DNA from: Phragmites australis
Lineage: Eukaryota > Streptophyta > Magnoliopsida > Poales > Poaceae
NCBI RefSeq assembly: GCF_958298935.1
Contig: NC_084924.1
Span: 868,001 to 932,000, forward strand
Length of the DNA: 64,000 nt
Reading direction: 5' to 3'
The position numbers and the translations under genes are program-made. This document shows positions 56,407 to 64,000 of this stretch, in pieces (positions within the stretch are counted from its first letter, which is position 1; each line of letters begins with the position of its first letter). The notes beneath the pieces are model-generated. The model was given only the letters and a program-made list of their open reading frames with translations. It ran no database searches and was not told the origin of the DNA.

Positions 56407-59400
56407 CTAATTTGCATAAATGGCACCATTTGAATTCAGGGCGGAGCCGTTCTGTGGACCATCTGCTCCCTCGACTTCCGACAGGAAACCGTTCTCAAAG
56501 AATGCTGAATGGAGGGCTTGTACACACTGTTTTGCCTCACTGTCATGGACCACCAAGGAAATGTTCACCTGAGTGTCGATACAATTAGCAACGTTACTGC
56601 CTTTGCCATGTGCACAGAAACTTATTTTTCTTTTTCGGGAAGAGGGGATACCTTGGACGCTCCTTGTGAGATCATCTGGACGTTAACACCATTTTTTCGT
56701 AGAACATTGAATGCCTAGCATGCAGTAACATGAAGGGGTGAAAACTGGTCAATCATTGGCTAGTAAAAGCAGGATATAACATATATGCTGAGACAGCAGG
56801 TCAGAATTGCAAGTAACCTTCAGGTTTAATAAAGTCCCAGCACTAACTTCCAGTATCTAATAGTATCATGCAGAGCTCTAACCTTTTCAAGGATCAATGA
56901 CGACCTCTGTACATTCCCAATCAGGGAGATGATTGATCTGTGCTGCAGCAAATGAACAACTGCAATTTTTTCAAGCTCTTCAACGACATGATCAAGTTCC
57001 TGTCACATCATCATGAGAAAGAAATGAACCAGAAGCACAGTAAGATACAAATTAGTTAAAAAATGTTATGTACATGCATCAGAATTTGGAGGCAGCACAA
57101 TCTTGACTAAATACTGGAACATCACTAGACTAAACCTGCAAAGCAAAATCACTAAAAGCTAATCCTGCAGAACAATTTCAACCTAGTAACTGTTCTCTGA
57201 GTTTAAAGTTATCCCTTAAAGTTTTCATGGGTAATCCACTGTTAAAATAACCCGCATTGATCAAAGCACAAGGTCCGAGTACAAAAAAGTTTGTTTAGCT
57301 TTTCTTAAGCAATTCAAGACCTTTGGCTTTTATGTGACATTTTACTCATACCCTATGGTTGACACATCGAGTATGATAGGTTTGATCAAGATGTAAACAA
57401 GATGGCAGAAGGAAACTAAATCAATACCTAAATCAAGATTGTAATTCATAAAGATTAAATATTTGCTAGCTGGACAATAAAGCAGCAGTGGGCTAGCTGG
57501 ACATGAAGATTGTAATTCATCAAGATTATGTGCAGAAAGCTGAACAAAATAAATTTTGATTCAAACGCTTACCTGCTGGATCAATTCACGACTCCATAGT
57601 TTTGATGGATCTAGTGTCAACGATATGCTGACTTCACTAGTAGCCACACAATCAACAGAGATACCCAAATCTTCAAATATGGAGAAGACCTGCACAAGTG
57701 CATAAAAAATGTAATCAAACTAACAATATGCATAACTAAAATATAAACAAGAGAGTCAGATAATCAGATTTCTTGCTATATATACCTTTGCTAGAAAACC
57801 ATACTGGCCGAGCATCCGTGTGCTCACTATATCCAGCATTGTAACATTTGATTTCAACACAATGCTGGTTAATATACTCTGAAAAAATAATGTACAATCA
57901 AGCTTTATTCAGGATCGCTCCATCTATTTCAAGCGGCTTCAGAGAGCAGCAACAAGTAATTACACATGGAAGAATCACAATCTTTTAATACAACAAACCT
58001 TGCTCATATCTCTCGCTTTAGTGATGACAGTACCAGGCGCATGACGGTTGTATGAATTCTTAACTCTAACTGGTATACCACCTTCCCTAGCTGGTCGCAT
58101 AGATTGGGGATGCAAAACCTAACAATTGGCAAGAGTATTTCCATAAATGGATTAAAAAACACTGCACTTTATTTCTAAATTGCCAAGTATCACAAGTTAT
58201 TCAGCAACACAAACAAAACGGAACTATCAGTTCTATAAAGTTTCTGCCTAGTACCTACACAGGAAAAGGAAAATGACCATGTAAACTAAAATATTTTGGA
58301 TTAAGATTAGAGGTGCAACGTTCTATTTAATAAACAAATAGTGATAAACAACAGGATATACCTGTGCACCAAAGTACGCAAGTTCAGCTGCCTCGTCAAA
58401 AGTCAAGTAGGGTACAGGTATCGCGTTTGCGTAAATATTAGGATCACATGTCAACACACCATCTACATCCTTCCAAACCTATAAAAAATTAGGGCAGGAA
58501 TTACAATGGACTGCAACTCAGTTTATTTAATTAAGAATGTGAACAATTTATCAACTGCAAAAATTTAATGAACACGACCCAAATACAAAGTTTCCTTAGG
58601 ATTAATCTAAGAATATGTGACATTCATCACCAATTTCAAAGACAAACCTGGATTTCTCTTAAACCCAAGGCTTTGCCGATGGTCGTCGCTGTCAAGTCAC
58701 TACCACCCCTGCCTAAAGTGGTGACAGCACATGATTTCCATCCCTGAAATTTATGTGCATCATTATGAATCCAAACATAATAAACTTGACACCATTTGAA
58801 CATGATTTATGTAGAATTACATACCTTCCCAAGAAAACCAGTGACTATAGGAATAGCAGGGTCATCAATCCAGTCTCCTTGTAGCCTCTTTGCAACAGCA
58901 GGATAAGTGGCTTCAAGAATATCCGCATTTGTGAAATCGTCAGTGGTTATAAAGCCAGTATCAAATGCATCGTACTGCAAAAAGCAAGAATTAGTTTAAG
59001 GCATTTCTGGGCTGAAAATACTGGTTTTATTTGCGAAGCATGTCTAATACCAAAAATTTTGTGAAATCCATTCTTTAACTATGTAGCTGGTTGTGGGCCT
59101 TCACTTTATGATCAAAAGAATTATTTCCTCACATTGTGGGGGTCCACATGCAGTGATGTGCCAGGACATATTTAAGTGTGGTACTATATAGAAGGGACAG
59201 ATTTACTTTCGATTTTGAGTGAAAAAAATCATAAGAAAAAATAGGGGAAGCTCAAAGTATATACCTGCCGTGCCCTTTTCCCAAGTTTATTCAAGTATGC
59301 AGCAAATATTCTTGTAGACATGCATTCACCGAAGGAAACAAGGTAATCTCGTGTCCTAAGAGTCAGCTCTTTCATCATAGCAATGCCTTTAAGAAGTTGT

Positions 59401-60679
59401 TCCAATTCATCCAATATGCCTGTTGAAAAAGAAGCATAGTTTAAAGTGTTACAGAAAGGTACTTCCATGGAAGATGAAGGGATGCCAAAACATGAATTAG
59501 CAAAAAAATGGGGGGATATAGTAATGAACAAAGGTTAAAAGAGTTGTCTATGTCTGCGGTAATGTTACGAATTAGGATCCAGCCTATCTCATTTCTGTAT
59601 TCTCAAAATTTTCAATTTTGAATTTGCCAGCCACAATAAAAGGTACGGAGACTGACAGGTCTAAATTACTAAACAAATAGTTAAACCGACAAGGGTGGAT
59701 CGAACTGCTACGAGATAAACAAGCTGTCCCTGTTGCACACACAATAGGAAGGAAATCTGCAGAAAATGGTCTGCATGGATGACAACAACATTAAGGCTCG
59801 TCACCACCATACACAATTTAAAGTAAATCATGATGCGTTAAGATTCAGCTTCCACCAGAAATTATTATTTAAATTGTGCAAGGAAAACTTTTGCACATCA
59901 AGAGAACGAGTGATAATTGTAGACTAACAAAAACATTCCGAATAAAGCAAGAGAACTAGTGTTTATGGTCCTGAGCAGAGCAGAGCAGAGCAGAAACAAC
60001 ACACCTGAAACAATCGACCTATCTAATCCAAGCTCATCAATCGTCCTAACCAGAGCAAATCAACGGATTGTCAGCAGCGAACGCTCTAAATCAGGCTAAC
60101 TCAATCAGAGATCACCGAAGTGCAAAAACGAAACACACCTAAGATGCAGCTCCTTTATAACCGAGAGCTCGGGGATTTCAGACGCCTTGGGGGCGCCGCA
60201 GCTCACCGCCTTCTCTCCGGCCTACACAATCAATCAAACAGCTGCATACATTTAGCTAGAAGCTAAGCAGTTACAAAAATTTCACGTCGAGCTAAAAATG
60301 GCAGTACCAGCAGGAGGTTGTTGGTGGTCTTCCCCATGGCGGAGAGGACGACGACCGGCGTCTCCTCGGGGAAGCTGAGGATGAGGTCGGCCACCTCCCT
60401 CATCCGCTCGGCTGAGGCTACCGACGACCCGCCGAACTTCATCACGACGGTAAACCCCATCCCAGCCTTCTCCGCCGCCAGCGCGGCCTCCTCCTCCTTC
60501 AGAATTGCCGGCCCCGTCTGGCACCGAACCACCAACCCCATCCTCCGCCAGCATTGCGCTCCCGGCCTAGCACTTGCACACACAAAATGCTGCTCCCTCC
60601 CGAGCTTGGAGGCGGCGCGGATGGAGAGCGCGGCCGGAGGCTCCCGCGCGACCCCCGGGAACCGCAGCGCCACCACCAT
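56407..60679 (-). CDS. Aspartate kinase, monofunctional, chloroplast
   Basis: Thirteen exons join in frame with GT-AG introns: 60679-60308, 60221-60139, 60045-60005, 59419-59265, 58974-58825, 58743-58648, 58478-58362, 58118-57999, 57878-57786, 57689-57573, 56999-56883, 56714-56652 and 56568-56407. The product is 561 aa. An Arg/Ala-rich transit peptide of about 75 residues precedes '[15 protein letters not shown]', the ATP-binding KFGGSS signature. Further catalytic blocks are '[20 protein letters not shown]' and '[13 protein letters not shown]'. Two C-terminal ACT domains ('[20 protein letters not shown]' onward and '[18 protein letters not shown]' onward) bind lysine for feedback inhibition. 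It makes aspartyl phosphate, the first step to Lys, Thr, Met and Ile. No homoserine dehydrogenase domain follows, so it is the lysine-sensitive type. Confidence 0.95.
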
Positions 60680-60836
60680 CTCCCAACGAGGCGGGCGGCC
60701 CGAGATCCAGAGGTTTCCCCTTGTCCCTCTTCCTTCCCGGAGAAGGAGCGCGCGGCGTCGAGGGGGAAATCGAAGCGGAGGCGGGTGGCGGCGGCGGCGA
60801 GACGGGGCAGCGCAGCGTGCGGGTGGGGGTGGGCCG

Positions 60837-60845
60837 CTTTATATA
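60837..60845 (-). promoter_or_regulatory. TATA box of the aspartate kinase gene
   Basis: TATATAAAG on the minus strand, 158 bp before the start codon, in GC-rich sequence. Fits transcription from about 60810. Confidence 0.65.
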
Positions 60846-60929
60846 CCGGGAGTGGAAACGGACGGTGGGGAGGGGCGGGCCGGTACGTGGAGACGCCGCG
60901 GCCCGTGGGCGGGCGCCGGGATGGCCCAC

Positions 60930-61830
60930 ATGGAAGCGAGGTTGGTGCGATTTTTTTTATTTTTATATTTTTAAATCGAAAAATTATGAAAATAGACGCC
61001 CGTTTTGAAAAGTGTATCTAGACTATTTTTCAAAACAGGCATTTATTTTGTTATCTTTATTTAAAATATATAAAAATAAAAATATCATAAGAGTGCGAGT
61101 GTGCAACCACTAGCCTTGTGGTGGGTGCATGAAGAAGGTCTTATCTGTCGATACATAATTACAAATCAGCTAGTAGATCCAAATATATATATATATATAT
61201 ATGCACAATTATGCATTTTGCTTTTGGAATTATCATGTGACTCAGAGAAGCATTTGGGATCATCTTCTTAGCCCCATACAGTAATTGCCTCTGAGTACAC
61301 TTCCACTGCGATAGTTTCGTGGTATCCTCCCCATAATGCTTGCTGTTGTCTGGTGCTGTGTTGACTGGCATCAGCAATGATCCGCATGCTTCCTCATCCT
61401 CCTCAATCAAATGTTCACTTTATCTAAAACATGTTCGGCAATCATGCTTGCAGATGTGTACCACGGGAAAAATCGGGGATGGCTCATGAGGCCTTGAAAA
61501 GGCCCCCTGCCTAGAGCCCGGCTGTCAACCTGTGAGGACCGTGACTGTTGCTCAGAGCATGGCCACAAGGAAGTCCGATCAGGCCAAAAAATTCAACAAC
61601 CAAGTTATGGGCTCTCACTAGGTCAAAATAGTGTTTAGTTAGAGAACGATATGTGATAGGATAATTTTATTCATATATTTTAGATGAGATAGTTCTATTT
61701 ATATATAGATGTTTGTTTATTGAGTGGGATGATATAAGTCTATTTTAGTATATTAGATCCACTGTCAGTATCATGTCCGTTAAATTCCTACCCAGTCCTC
61801 ATCTAACAAGGACACCCTAACAAAAATTGT
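60930..61830. other. AT-rich intergenic region
   Basis: No gene is seen. An (AT) run of about 22 bp lies at 61181-61202. A small inverted match 'aaaatagacgcccgttttgaaaa' / 'ttttcaaaacaggcatttatttt' at 60988-61051 may be a decayed MITE. Confidence 0.45.
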
Positions 61831-62340
61831 ATCAGAGACATCTGATCCTGGATACCCATGAATATTTCACCAAATTTCAGCACCTCATCCACGCTCAATA
61901 CATGGAGACCGCTCATGGAGAAGAAGGTGACATATCTCAAGCTTGAAGTGGGGAGACTCAACAAGCACATGGAGACAGTCACAATGGCTCAACCTTCTTC
62001 GACCTCAGGCTTTTTTTTTTTTTTTTTGGGTGGCGCGAAGAGACCTCAGGCTTGTTCGTGAACCCAGAGTCGGCAGCAGCCGCCACACCTGCCGATTCAA
62101 CTGCCATCAGCCAATTTGGGCACCGCGATGTTCAGGTTCACCGGGGGTTAGCGTCAGGGATTTTCATCACTCCTCCGCAATCTTTGGTCACAGGTACTCT
62201 CAATTCATTGGGTTCTCAACATGTTGATTCTACTGCACGTCTTCGTACTCCTTTTGCGGTTGCGAGGGTGGACAGTCTAGGGGCAAACTATCGTGAGTCA
62301 TTTTTTCACAATTAGATGGGGACAATTCAAGGCTGTGGAA
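61830..62340 (+). mobile_element. Retrotransposon leader and gag-like remnant
   Basis: 'ttgtatcagagac' at about 61829-61841 is close to the tRNA-iMet primer-binding motif 'tggtatcagagc'. It is followed by a broken frame with 'MEKKVTYLKLEVGRLNKHME' and, in a second frame, 'NPESAAAATPADSTAISQFG', with a stop near 62315. The pattern fits the 5' part of a retroelement gag. No LTR was identified. A small poly-T insertion at 62013-62041 splits the two frames. Confidence 0.4.
62013..62041 (-). mobile_element. 29-bp poly-T insertion with 12-bp target duplication
   Basis: The sequence gacctcaggctt occurs at 62001-62012 and again at 62042-62053. Between them stand about 15 T and then 'gggtggcgcgaaga'. 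Read on the minus strand this is a short tail ending in poly-A, bounded by a 12-bp duplication, as left by LINE-type target-primed reverse transcription of a severely truncated transcript. Confidence 0.6.
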
Positions 62341-62341
62341 A

Positions 62342-64000
62342 TAATGGTAGCGGCTGCTGCTTTTTATTGGTCCTTATGACTATAAAAAATGACGTGATTT
62401 TTAATTAAAAAAATTAATTTTTTTTACAAGTTATTTATATATATACGTAATTGCTTCGTACATGGGCTATGTTGCAACGGCAGAAATACCAACATATAGC
62501 AGCAACAGTGTATTCTTTTGGAGTGGAAGGTTATGAAGATTTTTACACGGTTTGGATAATAGTCTAGACTTCGAATTGATTATTTACATACACCATGTGC
62601 CGACTCTTTTGTTCATTCTTTTTTTAATCTTCTTTTTTTTCCTTTTAGAGTATGTACCTCCAAGCTATCTAAAAACTAGAAACAAACTTTTATTTATTTA
62701 TATCACTTGATATAACTATAAAAGTAAATAACATTTCGAATATAGAGATGTGTACCATCTCATCGTAATCTTACTGGTAATAAGAACATAGAACACTTGG
62801 AACTGCGTCAGAAGAGGATGCAAACTCACGAGGCTATCCCATCAATCATCAAAAAGAAGAACAGTATCCTACTCTGAATCCCGATATATGCTACTTTTAT
62901 CTCCAGTTAAGCTGTCAACAATTCGCCTTCTTCATATTATGTTAACCTTGCACTCAGATTTACTAATAATGGTTTTGTATAGAGAACCGATTGCAGTTGG
63001 ATTTCTGTACCTGTGGTCAAATTTCTTTTGCTTTCTGTTGGACACTTGGACCTGACCTGCATGGAACACGCCAATCGCCCACAGCTTTCATGCAAATGGG
63101 CATTGTCTTCTTTTGAAGTAGTATATGCAAGTGACTCCTGTTGTCTTGCTAAGACCTGCCTTATATAAGCTCCATGATTCTGCATTTAGAGATAAATATA
63201 TAGATCTTATTTGACAAGTTTTAACTTCTAACTCTATTAAATCTCGAGATTGTAGATTAAAATAATATGATTTAAATATCTGTTTTTAATCTAAATAAAA
63301 TAGCTCACCTAAATACATTAGGTATACTTAGCACTCTATTGATCACCTCCGTGAATAGATGTTCGCTACCTCTGTTCATTGGCTCACACCTATCTCGTAA
63401 ACGCTGATCACCTCAACGCCATCCATCTCTACGTCACAAGGCCACCTGAATTGTATACAGATCACTCTTTTATTATGCTTAATCCTTTTACTTATTCGGA
63501 TTGTTATACTGAATTAATTCTACATGGCGAAATATGTATACAATTGCTAGTAGTATATAGAGGCTGAACCATGCATTCAGGAAGAGGACAGCTAGAGAAA
63601 GCGATTTGCATGAAAAGGATGCATAGATGACATATTGCAACCTTATGGACCTTTTGGGATCGGCAGGGGGCGCGCCACTTGCATCACAAACGCACACACA
63701 TGAATTCCTTCACGATGAGCAGAGAAAACAACAGATGCTAGCCATGTGATGTGAGAAATGTCGAGAGATATTCTCGGGCACCCAAACAGCAAGGCATTGG
63801 CCCAACCACTCACCCAGATTTTCCATGTTCCAATTCAGTCTCATTCAGATTTCCATGTTCCACTCGCTCATTCAGAACTTGAAACGACGACCACAGAATG
63901 AACTAGTAGGTTCGAGGACGACTTGGCGACGACGATTTGAACACGACAATACGACATACAATTCAGGAGGTCTGAGGACAGCTTGGCTATGCTTTGCTAC
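62342..64000. other. AT-rich region, nothing identified
   Basis: No frame with a recognisable domain was found. Short frames at 62937-63185, 63379-63567 and 63488-63697 lack homology that I can see. The last 150 bp are of mixed composition and could begin another feature outside the window. Confidence 0.4.

Noticed and set aside
60318..61021. Plus-strand frames of 144-218 codons opposite the aspartate kinase first exon
   Set aside because: GC-biased complement of exon 1 and the 5' UTR; no domain. The kinase frame is certain from its 13 joined exons.
60988..61051. Possible MITE ends 'gacgcccgttttgaaaa' / 'ttttcaaaacaggc'
   Set aside because: The arms are short and adjacent, and no target duplication is visible; not enough to call an element.

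Overview
The window is nuclear DNA from a grass (Poaceae). It has GC-rich first exons, GT-AG introns, Stowaway, Mutator-type and CACTA elements, Ty1/copia and Ty3/gypsy LTRs, and proteins that read as close relatives of rice, maize or sorghum families. A species cannot be fixed by eye; the LTR and CACTA types suggest a PACMAD grass. No tRNA, rRNA, CRISPR or bacterial feature was seen.

Layout. (1) 1-10.5 kb: a decapitated copy of a BTF3 gene stopped by an LTR end; a 940-bp Mutator-type foldback element; a large single-exon NLR-like gene (2287-5994) with a coiled-coil N-terminus, 13 K-H-M/acidic repeats and an NB-ARC remnant without a P-loop; and an inverted, broken paralogue of that gene (about 8090-9250) that carries a MITE. 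(2) 10.5-30.4 kb: a transposon cluster. It holds an LTR fragment, a plant-mobile-domain element, a gag-only copia-type element with one LTR, a nested gypsy-type solo LTR with an exact 5-bp target duplication, an inverted copia RT-RNase H fragment, and two oppositely oriented gypsy LTR pieces. (3) 30.4-43 kb: a gene island. Minus strand: the first exons of an Aurora kinase cut off by the transposon cluster, an intact BTF3/NAC-beta gene (154 aa) and a plantacyanin. Plus strand: an At4g14100-like secretory protein whose expected start codon reads ACG. (4) 43-46.4 kb: a CACTA transposon with a CTA target duplication, captured GC-rich sequence and a nested copia LTR. (5) 46.4-60.9 kb: a Sec14/CRAL-TRIO gene (246 aa), a MITE, a Mutator-type MITE with a 9-bp target duplication, a DUF2301 membrane-protein pseudogene split by a solo LTR, and a complete 13-exon chloroplast aspartate kinase (561 aa, minus). 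(6) 61-64 kb: retroelement debris and unassigned AT-rich DNA.

The host genes are unrelated housekeeping, signalling or defence genes with no pathway in common. Five gene models look intact by exon joining and frame: the NLR-like ORF, BTF3, plantacyanin, Sec14 and aspartate kinase. The At4g14100-like gene is intact except for its start codon. Three host-gene copies are clearly broken: the BTF3 fragment, the NLR paralogue and the DUF2301 gene. The Aurora gene is truncated within the window. The least familiar item is the NLR-like protein with its K-H-M repeat insert.
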